Part shown: positions 1 to 14,592 of the stretch, in pieces
How the letters are laid out: each line of letters starts with the position of its first letter
Numbering within the stretch: the first letter of the stretch is position 1
NCBI GenBank assembly: GCA_019188255.1
Contig: JAETXT010000006.1
Span: forward strand, 372,001-436,000
Direction of reading: 5' to 3'
DNA: 64,000 nucleotides
Source: Verticillium longisporum
Taxonomy: Eukaryota; Ascomycota; Sordariomycetes; Glomerellales; Plectosphaerellaceae
Made by a program: the position numbers and the translations under genes
The notes under the pieces: model-generated
What the model was told of the DNA's origin: nothing
What the model saw: the letters and a program-made list of their open reading frames with translations, nothing else
Database searches by the model: none

Positions 1-2027
1 TTTGAAGCGGTCTGACCCGGCTCACAGGGCGAAGCATCCGAGGTACCAGGGCCAACAACAGGCAAACGAGGAGGGAAGCACTTCGCCGCCCGAGGAGTCC
101 TTCTCCGTCTCGCCGCCGCCGCGAGACGCCTCCAACTTCCCGACGACGAATCCTTTTCCTACCATGTTCGACCCGGACCTTGCCAACCTGAGGCCAGGAA
201 GATCGGACATGGTCAACGGCATCAACCTCTATTTCAAGTTCTGCCACAGGCAGCCCATCTGGTGTTTTGAGCGTGACGAGGTGTCGGATTATGGCTCTCT
301 GCCGGAGGAGCTCGCCTGCAGCATCCTGGCTGTGACGTCGCGCTTCTCTCAGAAATGCGACCATCTCCACCTCTACGGAAACAACGCAAAGACGCTGATC
401 ATGCTGCGCATCGCCAATGGGTCTGTTGATTTGACGACCATTGAAAGCCTCTGTCTTTTGTCCTATGCTGCATTTATAGGTATCTATCTCTGCACTCACC
501 TTTTTTATGGACCTCTCCTCCACGGGCGACCACTGACAACGAACAGACGGAAACGTGCATCTTGGGCAGTTCCACCTGGGTCTTGCATTCCAACTTTGTA
601 GATCTGCGATGCTGGATACGGAGTCGGTATACCTGGTTAGAGACGCCATCACGGAGCGAAAGAAGCGGTTATTTTGGAGCCTCCAGCTTCTTGAACAGTC
701 GTACGGCCGACAAGATGGCCTTTTGAGCGTCCCGACCGATATTTGGCAGCCGGCGTTTCACTCTACAGGCGAGAAACAAAAAGAGCCCAAGTCCAAGGTC
801 CCGCCATTACCAAAAGACGAACTCGGAACCACGAGGCCCAGCGAGCCGGGCATCTGGAACACCAGCGTCCACTTGGGGTGGGTTTGGAGCCAGGTCAGGA
901 AATATGTGTCCGACTGCTCCCACAACATTCTGCAGGAGCCCTGGCGACACGATTCGACCTATGCCAAAGTTCTGTCCGACTTTATGGAGACGGAGAACAG
1001 GATCCCGATGTGTCATCGATACGACTCAGTCAAGTTTTATGAGCGCAAGGTTGAGGAGCTCAAGATGAACCGCGACTATTGGGCACCGTGGCTGAAGGAA
1101 CAGTTCACGTACCACGTAATCCCCACAGTCCTCAACCATCCCTTTCTCTACATCATTGGAGCGCAGCACAACCCGAACCTGGGCATCCCCAACACCTTTT
1201 GGAGACGTTCGTCAGAGCAAGCCTTGCTTCACGCCACGTGGATTGTCCGGATGATCGACATGGTAGTCGATAAACAAGTCGCTCTGGTCGACCCGTTCTT
1301 CGGGCATGCCGCCGCCATTGCGGCAACAGTGCATCTTTATTACTGCTGCGCCGCGGCGGCCAGGTTGAAGCACAAGTCGAACACGGACTTTGCCAAGTGC
1401 AGGAGATTTCTGAAGAGCTTCATCCCTTGTTCCGCTGCCTGCGGCGCCCTCGTACGTTCATGTGGCTTCCGCCTCTTCCTCGGTACTGCAACTGACACGA
1501 CCTAGGACCGTGATCTTGATAGAATGACACGCATCGCAGCTGGGTCTGAAACAATGGATGTCGAAGACTGGATGCCGTCGAGAATTTATCTCAGCGTGCC
1601 GTTGATGTGGAGAATTCTGCAGTTCAACTCGACGACCGACGCCCAAGGCATCTCAACCTCTGGCCTCCTGGCCGATTCACTCACAACCGCCCTGCGGCAG
1701 GATGAAGACGACGAGAACTCTACACTTGAGATTGTGGTGGCAACATCGCCAGAGATATCCATCAACACGGCCGACGGCGGGCAAGACTCTCCGACCTTGT
1801 CATTCAAGGCACCAGTCAATCCCGGCCTGCATCCTCCACAGGTGGCGCCCTATGATCCGCCAACCGTGGAGCAGATTGACAGCCTTACTTTTAACACGAC
1901 GCCGTGGTTGTACGCGGACTCTTCCCAACTTTTCAGCATTGGAGACATTGGCTACAACCAATCCGAGCCAGGAAATGCATGGTGGGAGGACGAAAACTTT
2001 GACAATATCATGTTCAACCACTTTTAG
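1..2027 (+). CDS. Fungal transcription factor, C-terminal part (5' end outside window)
   Basis: This is the 3' part of a gene whose start lies before the window. Exons are 1-479, 547-1451 and 1506-2027; the introns (67 and 54 nt) have GT-AG ends and keep the frame. About 634 residues are visible. After a low-complexity Ser/Pro segment comes the fungal-specific TF domain (middle homology region): the joined exons read LTTIESLCLLSYAAF then GQFHLGLAFQLCRSAM, and later ERKKRLFWSLQLLEQS, the hallmark helices of PF04082-type regulators. A Zn2Cys6 binuclear cluster would be expected upstream but is not in the window. The C-terminal exon is Ser/Thr/Asp-rich, as in activation regions. The protein is probably a nuclear DNA-binding regulator; its targets cannot be told from sequence. 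Frame and splice joins are well supported; the 5' boundary is unknown. Confidence 0.82.
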
Positions 2028-3438
2028 CGACGGCGTTGGTTCTTTTCGATTTGACTTTGTGAATTGGCGTTGAGATATAGGGAGCCCCAAAATGTTAATT
2101 TTGTGTATACGATCAATCATCGTTGTACGAAAGACTATGAAAATAAGACCTCTCGCCTGAAAGCTGAAATGAATGGATGATACACCAAGAGTCGTCCCGC
2201 AAGGTTTGTATAGCGCCGGCAGTCGACAGGCTATGTCCCAACTGAGGTTGTTCCATTTCGAGACAACAGTGGCGTGTTGGAACACGTTCAATATCGACTT
2301 GTTCTCTCATTGGAAAATCATAGCTTCCCAGAGCCCCGTCACTGTAGTATTCCAATGCTATACTCATTCCTGAGCAGGTTACATAGTCTCGCCAGATATG
2401 GTAAGCTGCCATAGTGCCTTTCCGCGTCACATTCATCAACCGTTCCTCCCCACCCGAGTCCCCATCGTGACATCAGTCATGCCCCGTCTCTCGACGCCCA
2501 AGGCCATGTCATGCCTGCCGACTCATACTATCGTGGCCCCAGCATGTGCCGGATGCCGACACCGGCGCGCCATGACTGACGCATGCATCAGGTGCGTGAA
2601 AACGACGCATCGTGATGCACCACGTCGGCGTCTCTCCGCGCCAGATAGGAAAGCCCCACAACCACACACCTCGTCGGTACCGATCCCAGCTGATCATGAT
2701 AAGGCCTCGACCGCGAACGCGGGGTACATGGCCAGGGAGGGAAGGGGAGGGGGCTTGCTTGCACCACGAGGACACACCCGTCCCCTCTGGAAGGGAGAGG
2801 GGGGGAGGGGAGCGGCCGCGACGCCTCCCAAGACCCCCAGATTGATGCCCAAGTGGAAAGGATAGTGTCAGAGCGTTGGCGGCCGCGGCGAGGGGGGAGG
2901 GGCGAGACCACGTCTCCCTGCCACAGGAAGTGAGGCGTAGCTTGACCGAATCTGGTATAACTGAAGGGGAGCGTGGTGATAGAGAGAAACCCAAGGTCGT
3001 TTGTTGTGATTGTTGCTTGAGGGGACGGGCGTCGCGGCGCGGCGAGGCGGCGTGCAAAGCCGATCACATGACCGGAGTCGAGCGATACGAACGACCTGCC
3101 TTTCGACGGCCTTTGCGCCCGAACGAAACGTTTCCCTACTACCCCGTGGCCTTGCAATCAGCAGCGCGGGGGCGGCTCTGCTGTCTAGTGCGGTACTCGG
3201 CTGAAGTCACTGGGCAGGCGGGTAGAGTTGATGGCGGGGTCCTCGATGGATTGATGATGCTCGGATTACTATAAGTCAAATCCTCATACGTTGAGGAGGG
3301 AATGAGAACAGTTCCTCTGCCCCTTTCTCTGATATACCAATGGGCTGATCTTACCCATCTCTTTCTTACTCGTAGAAACCTGACCCCCTTTTGCGATTCT
3401 CCCGTTCTTCGACGCATTTGACCGCAGCTGACCGGACC
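2028..3438. other. Intergenic region before the dimethylglycine oxidase-like gene
   Basis: About 1.4 kb with no supportable gene. The stretch 2700-3060 is GC- and G-rich and stays open in several frames on both strands, but none of the readings has domain-like composition or matched splice signals. It presumably holds the terminator of the upstream regulator gene and the promoter of the downstream oxidase. Confidence 0.5.
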
Positions 3439-5898
<2,460 letters not shown>

Positions 5899-6116
5899 TT
5901 TTCATTACTAGCATGAGTAAGTAAGTACCATGACCGCCTGTATCCAACGTAGACCAGGTACATAATGTATCTCGGAGTCTTGTGTGTTTGAATGAAACAG
6001 AAATGAGCGGGGCTTGCTTGGACACTTTAACGTCAACAATCGAGACAATTCATAATACACTTCTCTGCGTCATGTTTGAGGACGCAAAAGAGACACCTGG
6101 CTGGTCAAGTCATCTC

Positions 6117-8900
6117 TCACGTCGGCCAAGCACCCTCGATCCATTCCAGGGACGGGTGCGTGTTCCCCAACTGCAAAAGCAGGTCCTCCTCGCCCAGCGT
6201 ATTGATGTGCGTCATGGGATCGTACCCGTGTGGCTGCCCACCGTAGGCCATGCTCATGTCTCCTCCCGTAAAGATGGGCACCGTCGGCTCAACGCCTCCC
6301 ATCATGACGTTGTTCTCGTTCCCCATAGGACCAGGTGGCTTCCGGAACATATTCGCCAGTATGTGCATCCCCTCGCCCCGGTCTTGCTGTGGCCGCCCCG
6401 GCTTCTGCTGCTGAGGCTGTTGCTGGGCACCCGTCTCAGGCGAGGCGGCGGGGCTTTCGTTTTCCACAAGCGGTCTGCAGAGGGTAATAAACTTCTCAAA
6501 CAGTCGACAGACACCGGCAATGGCACCATCGATGTGCGAAAAGTCCGTAAGATTTTGCGTTGTTTCAACGAGGAGTTGGAAGTCTTGTGGGCCCGGAACG
6601 TTGACGACGTGGCAAAAGAGGATGAAGAAGGGGTAAAGGGGGTAGCAGAGTAAGATCCTGATTCATGTCAGCACGGGGGGCTACCAGGTTGGCCAACGGC
6701 GAGAGATACTAACCATGTTATGGATGCTTTCAAAGTGTCCACTTTGGTCAGCGATTTCGATGTGCGGAGGAGTTCGTTCAGCAACGAAAGAGCCAGTCGA
6801 GCATGTCCCATCATCTGATCAAGGAGACCACCGTCTTCCGAGAGGCCTGGATGTAATCGGAAGATGGCCGTCATAATCGAGTGATACACAAAATCGGCGC
6901 CGATCCATTCGGCAGCAAGATAGGCGTCCTGATCGTTCAGAGGTTTTGACCGGAACTAGACAGTGTCAGTGCTTGCGTGCAACAAGGACAATCTTTTGTG
7001 CGACGAATACACAGCGCGCACTCACATGGCGAATCTTCTCACCAATGGGCCACATTTTCTGCTGAAGGCTCTGCACGACATCCATCTGCCGATTGACCTC
7101 GGGACGACGCTGCCTGCCCTTGATGATTTCGTCTTGTACCAGCGCAAACTCGAGATAGACGTCGGGTAATGCAGTGTACGGGCGGGAAGGGTCAAAAGGC
7201 GTGACCATGGCCACGTTCAGGTTGATGTCGGGTAAAGCCGAGACACGATTCATGGTGAGAGAGAGCGACTTGTCGAACATGAAGCATAGCGTTAGGCAGT
7301 ACCGCGCGGCAGTTGCTTCTGCGCTGTTTGCAGTCGTGGCCAGGTTGGTGAAGTAGCGTCCACCGAGGGCAACACACACTCGCGATGCAGCCGAGCTTAG
7401 GTTCCAGCTCTTCTCCACCCTTCCGGTGTGAATCATGAACATGGTCTAGTCATGTCAGTCCCTGGTGCTCCTGGCCCAAAAGAAGGCAAGGAAAAACATA
7501 CCCCAGATAGTAGCGCCTGGAACAACGAGAGGCTTGGCACGTCGAGGACACCGATGGAATGGACGGCTGCAAGGAGATTCGCCTCGTAGTGTTCTCGCCT
7601 TCGAATGAGGTGTTGCTTCATGGCCGGACTAATGGTGCCGGAAATCGTCGCGTGGAGATAAAGCCAGGCGGCGTAGTTGAGGTTAACCATGTAGTGTAGT
7701 CGAGCGGGACCCTTGGCTATGCCTTCGATCAGAGCAATTCCTTGCTTCTCAATCGTCTCTCGCGATACCATGTCCAAAATGTAGGACAGCCCGACGCTTT
7801 GATGTTGCGCGGGCGCTATTCACGGTCACTTAGTCACCAACTCTTGGTAGACAGAACAGTGGAGGAACGTACCGTCGAGAATGAAATGCAGAACTTCTGC
7901 CGAGGGGTACATGGACTCGTCATCAAGGTCCAGTCCACTGTAGATCTCGGCCTCGGGGTCAATCTGCGGTGTCGTCGTCGAAGGCTGATTTGAGAGGGCG
8001 ACGGCAGCTTTCAGCACCTCCCGCCTCCCTACATCCATGCCCTTGCCGGCCAGCAGCTCAAACTCCAACATGGTCTGCGCCTGCGTGCCGGCACCATGCG
8101 AATGCGCCCTCATGATATCGGGTCTCGGCGTTCTCGCTGGGCGGTGCTCGTACTCCTGCTTCAGGAGTCCCTGGCGAAAATGTTTCCTCGTGCTTACGGT
8201 CGGCGAGAAGCCTGACGACTGGGACGCATGGTCCTTGCTGCTGGAGGCATCCGGCTGATTCGCATCCCTCGGGGCCTCGACGGCATTAGGCCATGAGGTC
8301 TCGCTCTGGCGGTCGCCGTCTGGTCGTGCAAAGGTGGGCACGCCAAGCGTCTTTGCATTTGCGGCGCCGGCGAGCTGGCTCGCATGCCGCACGGCAGCGG
8401 CTATCTTGCGTCTGTTGGGTTGGTCAAGGGTGTGAGCCGATGAGCAGCAGATAGGGCGTCGGGTGCCATGCGATGATGAACTGGATGCCTATCTTGGCAA
8501 ACGGGGAACGTTACCTCTCATAGTCTGGGTTGCCTCGCCTTTTGGGCCGCGCCCGGATGCAGGCGGCTGACAGAGACACGCAGTGTGAGCACGGGTCTGA
8601 TCGGTCGCACTTGATCTGGAAAGCCAGTGTCAGTCTCTCGCAGGCTGGCCATTCCGGAGGATCCGTCGACAAGACTGCATCGTGGGGGAGGTGGTGTGTT
8701 GGTGTTGGTGTTTGCCTCTTTGTCACTCACCTTTTTCGCGAAGCACAAGTCGCACTGCATACGCCAGTATCAATCCATCGTCAGCACTCCGTCCCACTCG
8801 ATCAAGCAGGAAAAGGATCGTTCCCAATGGATGGATGGATGCAACTCACAGCCCGGTTCCGCGGCGCCGGGATCTCAAAGGCCTCTTCGGGTTGGCTCAT
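6117..8900 (-). CDS. Zn2Cys6 fungal transcription factor
   Basis: Eight exons on the minus strand: 8900-8850, 8754-8731, 8615-8515, 8411-7873, 7815-7502, 7445-7026, 6955-6714 and 6657-6117, giving 743 residues with every splice in phase. The start gives MSQPEEAFEIPAPRNRA, then the cluster C18-x2-C21-x6-C28-x5-C34-x2-C37-x6-C44 (ACDLCFAKKIKC...). This is assembled from a 24-nt micro-exon flanked by introns, so the start is set by the need to reach R-N-R-A before the first Cys. Basic residues and an ERRKIA segment follow as the linker. The fungal-specific TF domain spans roughly residues 230-560 (FMIHTGRVEKSWNLSSAA, FMFDKSLSLTMNRVSALP). The C-terminus is Gln/Gly/Met-rich. It is a nuclear regulator of unknown target, and its cluster-splitting introns match those of the regulator at 20910-23648. 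Confidence 0.9.
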
Positions 8901-11742
8901 GTCGTAAAAGCAAGGGCAGGCAGATCAGGTGGTCAGATCGGACGGGTGGGCAGCCAGCGCGCGCGGGCACCACAGGCACCTCCTCACGCTCTCCTCTCTG
9001 CCTCTCTGCCTCTCTGCCTCTCTCTGCCTCTGTCTCGCTCGCTCACTCTTTGCTTACAGAGCCCTTACCTCACCTCACTGAGGGGGAGTAAATGACCTAT
9101 CTGACGGTGCGATGCATGCAACAGGTAGAAGGACCAACACGTGGGTGGCCCCCGGAATCCGGAAATCTGGAAAATGGGAGAGGCGTCTCTGTCTGGACCT
9201 GGTTGGGGAGGACTTCAGGAGCTTATGAGCAGGGAATTCGGCCGAGTCATGAGCAAACGGCCCACTGTCCCGATCATTAGTCAGGCGCCGCCCGCATCGA
9301 GGTGGTTGCATTCAAGTGCCGCCCTAGCGCGAACCAGCGGCCTCAGCAGGAGCACCCTAGCCTCCAACTGCCCTAGCATCCCCCTCACGCACCTCGAAAC
9401 TCAGCAGCACCTTCCGAGGGCCTGGGTGCTTGGGGTGCCGCCTGCCTACCTAGTCCTGGCGGTACCAGTGCACCTTCCGCAGCATGTCTGGCACCTGCCA
9501 GCCTATCTTAGCAATACCACCTACTGTGCCCTCTCCAAAGGCAGCAACATGTCCCAGCCGCCCCTGACAAATGGCCCAGGAAGGAAAGGGGCAGGGAAGG
9601 CAAGGCAAGCACGCAGCTGTCAGCTCCACCGCGACACGCCTGCCTGGGATTAGAGCTTCGGCGTTAGCCCCTACGGAGGTAGGTACGTGCCTGCCAGCAT
9701 GTCCGCCACTGGGGATCATGCATCGAGAACCCCGTCATCGACCCCAAGGGAAATAACAAAGAAAAAGTCAACAATACGCCACCACGACAACCTTCTGTCG
9801 CTGCGGGAGAAACTCTCGGAGCACGCCTCGACAAACCATTCCACGGCTTCGATCAATGGCACACTTCTTACCACTCTTCCCGCCCTCATCCTTTCCACTA
9901 TCACAAAGGCGGCGCAAAGCCGCAATCCCACACAGAATACAAAGACTAATCAATCACTGGCCGGAACAAAATGATCGGCACTAAAACAGTAAAAAAACCC
10001 ACCTGGGAGTCTCGACCCCCTCTCCGAGCATGGGCACCTTTCTGTCTCTCTCTCAGGCATACCCTGTCCGCTCTCCAACCCCTTTTCGTCTCGTTGCTTG
10101 GCGGTCCCAACGGTCATTTCTCCCAACGTGGCAGTAGGGCGGAGACCAGCGGGGAGAGTAGAGGGGGCTCAGAATGGCCAAGTCAAACGTGGCTGTCGAT
10201 CAGAGTGGACGCAAAGCAGCAGCCCTGAACCGGCAGGTGTTATGGAGCCGGCGTTAGCGAATGCGAATGTTGTAGGCACGATTCACAAATGGCCCTCCTC
10301 GATCTGCATCTCGATAACGCAGCAGAGAGCATGGGAAAAGGCCCCCCCGACGCATATAGCGTTGGCGTGCGGGTCAACTAGCCCGTCCGGGATCGTGCCC
10401 TTGCTTGCAATCGCCGCCAGCGCGCGCTGCTGAACGGAGGATGCCGTACATGGGTGAGGCGCAGCACGGAGAACGAGCGAGGGAGCATTGCCCTGTACAG
10501 CCCCTATGGCTGAAATGTCCCTTGGCCCATCATGGACGGCGTTGTTGATGTTCTGATCGCCCTGATGTAGGGGTGTACGTGATTACGGCCCGTCATGAGA
10601 TAGAGTTCATCTTGCTAACAGTCAGGCCGGCCCCCGCGGGATATCGAGAAGGCACCCGCCGAACCCGCTTCTCGATCCCACAAACTGCGCCATTAGGGCC
10701 ATGGTGTTGTGCGGCTGAGCTATACGGGTGTTAAATAGTCGATGGCACGGCTAGTGTCTTGGAGGGGCGTCAAATCATCGGGATACTAATCGGAACCGGT
10801 AGTCCCTTTCAGCTGGAGTGCTCCCAGCTCACTCAGGGACACACTGCGGTCAGGTCTATTCCATGTCCAGTGAGCTGTGGGATTCCAGAGAAGAGCGAGC
10901 TGTCGGATGAATGTGAACCGGAACAGTTGATCTACAGATAGGCAGCAAGTTGTTTTGAGGTCTAGTCAGCCAGCCCTTGAGGCTCGGGAAACTTCGTCTC
11001 ATTGTTCCGTGAGGCAAGGAAATAAAGTTACCGTCGATCAGCAGAAAACAACAAGAGCTGCATAACAGCAAGGGTCTCAATATGCCGCGACTGGACGGAT
11101 TCAAGCGTACATCCACAGTCACGCGGATGACGCCACTCCGAATATGTCAGAGATGCCACTGTTAGATTTGTGACCATTATTACTCGCGCACATCACGGGG
11201 CGAGTGAGCCATGCCCTAAAAGGCAGCTTGCTTTTGAGCAGATCAACAGGAAAGACCTCGGTCATTGGCTAATTCACGCCAAAAGCCATTACCCGGAGCG
11301 TGACAGATCCTAGCCTTCTGGACTCATGGAGACGTGCTTCTCTGCAAGTGGTGCCTGACTTTCTTGTCTGAGGACGACAGTTGACATGATCCCAACCCGA
11401 GACAGAGTTTGAGCGAAGCCTGCTTCCAGAACCGAGTCTCATAGGGGGCCATACCTATCTGTGAATCGTACTGGTGAGTCGGGCAAAGAGTGTAGGGTCA
11501 CCGACTCGCCTAGTGGTCTAGCACCCTACCATTCAGGGGTCTGCCTCTAGAAGCTCGTTCAACGTGGTGTTCGTCGAGTGCGGAGATTCGCGCATGCATG
11601 GCAGGCAATTGGGTCGGCAAAGGCATTTTTTCGTACAACGAAACTCCCGCTAATTCTATCAAAAGTCACCATGTGGTGGAGTGACCAATTTTGCTAATGC
11701 ATACATGGTCATGTTAATTCTCACTAAGCAGCTGGCAGATGC
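8901..11742. other. 2.8 kb gene-poor intergenic stretch
   Basis: No gene can be supported. The left third (8900-9700) is CT/GC-rich with a short CCTCTCTG tandem tract; several open frames there lack domain-like composition. From about 10500 to 11740 base composition is more even and stops are frequent in all six frames. I see no terminal inverted repeats or tRNA here. It lies between the 5' end of the Zn2Cys6 regulator and the 3' end of the UstYa-like gene. Confidence 0.5.
8991..9034. repeat. Short CCTCTCTG tandem tract
   Basis: Four near-perfect copies of an 8-10 nt CT-rich unit (CCTCTCTG, one expanded by CT), followed by further CT/CG-rich sequence. It lies about 100 nt upstream of the regulator start at 8900, so it may be part of its promoter as a polypyrimidine/polypurine tract. 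Confidence 0.6.
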
Positions 11743-12808
11743 CTAGAAGATTTCCCGATCATCATACGCCCGGACACTCTCCAGGTAGCGCGTCACCTCG
11801 CCATAGTCTTTACACACTATCGTATCGTTAGCTTGGGCCTCAGCCAGTATCGTCTGCCTAGGACTCACCATGCTTCGAATCCCAACCGTCTGATCCGCCG
11901 TTGTGGTCTGGGAATGTTGTTTCCAGACCCTCCAATGCCGTGTCGGCAGAGCACATGATGGTCTGTCGGAGATATGCGAAGCAGTGGATCATGTGCCAGT
12001 GGTGGTCCTCGGGGAGCTCATGGTCTGACTTGAGACCTGAGTATGTCTGTACCACAGCAAACTACGGAGGGTTAGCACGTCCAAGCTTCTCGGTATCAAC
12101 CCCGGGGTCTTCGTGAACCTACCAAGCAGTGGAGCTGATGCGTGATGGATGTCGTGAAGACCGTCTTGCTGGGCCAGACGATGGGTGTCGGCAAGTCATG
12201 GTACTTGTGTGTGTCATTGACCCATTGGAAGCCCATGCCAACTGTCCTCAATTAGTCGATCGACCCTCATCACGATCCTTGATGACACTCACTCGGCATA
12301 AGTTCGTTCCAGTTGTTCAGCGTCTCGTTGGTAAAGAAGAGCGACGTATCGTTTGGCGAGTATTTCCCGTCATAGTCCGGCTCAAAGACCTTGATCTGCT
12401 GGGAGACTGCTCCCTGTCAGCACCGTTCCGTTCAACCCTCGTCCTTGCGCCCCAGACGAACTCACACCGCGGCCCCACGCCGGTCAGATCGCCACCGAAA
12501 TCCCACGTGTTGACCCACGGCTCGCGGGTCATCTGCCGGACGAGCAGCCCGATATTCGCCAGCAGCAGAAACGTGTTGACGACGCCGCTGAGCGCGCCGA
12601 GCCTCTCCCTCCACCTCCTCCTCGCCCTCTCGGGCCTCGTCCTCTCGAGCGCCTTCGCGGCATAGCAGTTCCTGCACGGCTTCTCGTCGCCGATCAGCGA
12701 GTCCTCGACCTCGGTGCTGCTCCTGTCGTCGTGGTGGTCTTCGAACTGCACCGTCTCGTAGCCTGTGCCCTTCTCCATCATGTCGGGCGAGCTTCGGAAC
12801 GAGGGCAT
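11743..12808 (-). CDS. UstYa-like (DUF3328) family oxidase
   Basis: Five exons: 12808-12466, 12406-12293, 12241-12123, 12061-11869 and 11816-11743, giving 280 residues with all joins in phase. The N-terminus is cytosolic and acidic. One membrane segment at about residues 68-90 (GVVNTFLLLANIGLLV) is followed by the luminal part with WVNTWDFGG and GVGPRFSQQIKVFEPD. The two family-defining HxxHC motifs are intact: HQLHC at 187-191 and HMIHC at 215-219, the latter in the usual FAYLRQTIMCSADTALE context. The protein ends with a GSDGWDSKH...CKDY block. Characterised relatives act in ribosomal-peptide (ustiloxin/cyclochlorotine-type) pathways as cyclising or hydroxylating oxidases. No precursor peptide with repeated Kex2-type sites was found nearby, so substrate and pathway are open. 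Confidence 0.9.
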
Positions 12809-13772
12809 TTGCGTCGACTGTATTTTCGTATTATTTCCCCCCTATTTCCGTTGCATTATGCTGGAGATTGATTTCTTCACGTTGAAGAATGATGAGCTGC
12901 ACATGGTTCACGAGCGGCCCAAGGAAGGCGGGCGATCCATCTTTTAATCGGAACGTGGAAACGCACGGGCTGTCGTTTCATCGTGGCCGAATGTGCCCGT
13001 CCGTCTTGGTGATGCGAAACACGCCCCTTTTGGCAGGGAGGGTTTGGGAACCATGTGAGGTTTCGTTTAGCTCCCGTCCTTTGTGCCGCATTGCCGGCCT
13101 GCTGGTGCATCTGTGATGCGTCACGTCGTAGGTATTTTAACATCATGTCAAAAGTAACTTATCTACCTAGGCAAGGGGGTGACAGAGTAAGCCGCATTCC
13201 AAATCCGCCAAATACAGGTCTCATCCAGACAGACCCCTAACTTCGGAACCCTCTCAACACCTCGTATCTCAATGTAATGCTCTGAAATTCTGCCTACTAG
13301 ATAATCGGCGACAACTTTAAGAAAGAATTTACTTTGATTAGTTTTGAGCCGATGTAGAGTATAGATTAACGGTTTCAAGTAAGCTCACCTTTTAGGAGTG
13401 TGGCTTTTTGTCACCCCTTGCTAGGTAAAGTGAAGAGCTCAAGTATCATCCAGGCACGTCGCTCGATGCATCCATCACCAGCCGCACTTGTACAGCGCTG
13501 GAATACAGACGTTCAGCCCTACACATGCTGCCCGGAACCAGCAGCTTGTCTCATCCCCGCTGACTGCCCGCTGGCCGGCCGGATGGGCTTGGCTTAGTAA
13601 GGCCCGTCCCGCCTGGGAGATCTGCTCCCCTACGTCGATCGTCTCCTTCACTCCACTTTTCGCGGGACCATGGGGCTTCAAAATTGAACCAACAAAATCT
13701 CCTTCACCCCAAAAAGAAAAAGGGCATGAATCTCAGGTCCAAGGGTTGCATGTAACCCGCCCTCCGATCAAA
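12809..13772. other. Intergenic region carrying a small inverted-repeat element
   Basis: This 0.96 kb region separates the start of the UstYa-like gene from the start of the hypothetical gene at 13773. Its middle is occupied by an AT-richer element bounded by inverted repeats (listed separately at 13166-13425). Open frames on either side are short and without recognisable character. Confidence 0.5.
13166..13425. mobile_element. MITE-like element, 260 bp, TA-flanked
   Basis: The left end reads CCTAGGCAAGGGGGTGACA and the right end TGTCACCCCTTGCTAGG. These are inverted copies differing by two single-base length changes. The similarity extends inward imperfectly (agccgcattcc against agccacactcc in inverted orientation). 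A TA dinucleotide abuts both ends (13164-13165 and 13426-13427), the target duplication expected of Tc1/mariner-type transposition. The interior is AT-rich compared with its surroundings. One minus-strand frame is open for 71 codons, but it encodes no transposase-like motif, so the element is non-autonomous. Confidence 0.75.
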
Positions 13773-14351
13773 ATGGCATCAGCTACGACAAGCTCACATG
13801 CAGGGCAGGCCGCAGGCTCCAAGCCGCCCCAGCTGCCGCCAAACGTAACCATCTTCTCGCCCAAGTCCCCGTCCGCCGCCGACGCCCTCCTCAGCGGCCG
13901 CATCTTTACCCGCCTCACCACCACGGCCGCCACGATCCCGGCACAGCTGGCTGCCGTGCTGAGCAGGATACAAACGCCGCCAGGGACAGCTGGCGAGTCG
14001 TTCTGCCTTGCGTACAATGGCGGGATTTTAATCTTTGATGGCGGAGACGCGGTGCCACAGGAGGAAAAGGAGGAGGAGGGAGAGGACGAAGAGCTGCTGG
14101 ATGCGCACCATGAGCATTTTCGCGCCGTATGCTTGGCGCTCAAGGACGAGGATGTCGATCTCGACGTGTCCGGATGCGTGTTTGACGCAAAGAGTGTTCT
14201 GCAGGCGGGGTTTCAGCTTGATGCACTGAGTCCGGGGACGGTGCTGGTGATTGATCTTGTGGATAATGACGATGATGATGACGACGCTGAAGACGACGAC
14301 GATGCAGAGGTGACTGAGGAGAGCCTGGGGGCTCTGGGGATAACGTCCTGA
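13773..14351 (+). CDS. Hypothetical protein with acidic C-terminus
   Basis: A single-exon frame of 192 residues starting at ATG 13773 (context aaaATGg). The frame is open further upstream, but there is no better start. No family is recognised. The middle has protein-like alternation (FCLAYNGGILIFDGG; HFRAVCLALKDEDVDLDV; GFQLDALSPGTVLVIDLVD), suggesting a small folded alpha/beta domain. There is an acidic loop of Glu residues near 90-100 and an Asp/Glu run near 165-180. No signal peptide or membrane segment is seen. It is convergent with the serine dehydratase gene, whose stop lies 241 nt away. The composition argues for a real gene; the function is unknown. Confidence 0.65.
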   Translation: MASATTSSHAGQAAGSKPPQLPPNVTIFSPKSPSAADALLSGRIFTRLTTTAATIPAQLAAVLSRIQTPPGTAGESFCLAYNGGILIFDGGDAVPQEEKEEEGEDEELLDAHHEHFRAVCLALKDEDVDLDVSGCVFDAKSVLQAGFQLDALSPGTVLVIDLVDNDDDDDDAEDDDDAEVTEESLGALGITS

Positions 14352-14592
14352 GCGTTGGCGCGCAGGAGATGAGATCTTAGCATTGCTGTCATCAGCCCAG
14401 TCGTTCACTGTTGTGGGTTTTGCATAACCTCTCGGATAGTATTAGCATGCGCATGGCAAAATTCTTCTCCTAGCCAGCCTTTGAACAGTCTACCGGTGAA
14501 TAGCAGACGTGAGATGACAACAAAAAAACACGTTTCATCCATCCATTCGCCGTTTTCGTCCCGCCTTGATTCGCCATCAACCTGCCTGGCGA

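Noticed and set aside
2398..3274. Overlapping open frames on both strands in the G-rich stretch upstream of the oxidase gene
   Set aside because: Several frames are open at once because of high GC. None shows domain-like composition, and there are no matching splice sites.
9141..9653. A 170-codon plus-strand open frame
   Set aside because: Random-looking composition, no family motif, no supporting start context; lies in a CT/GC-rich promoter-like region.
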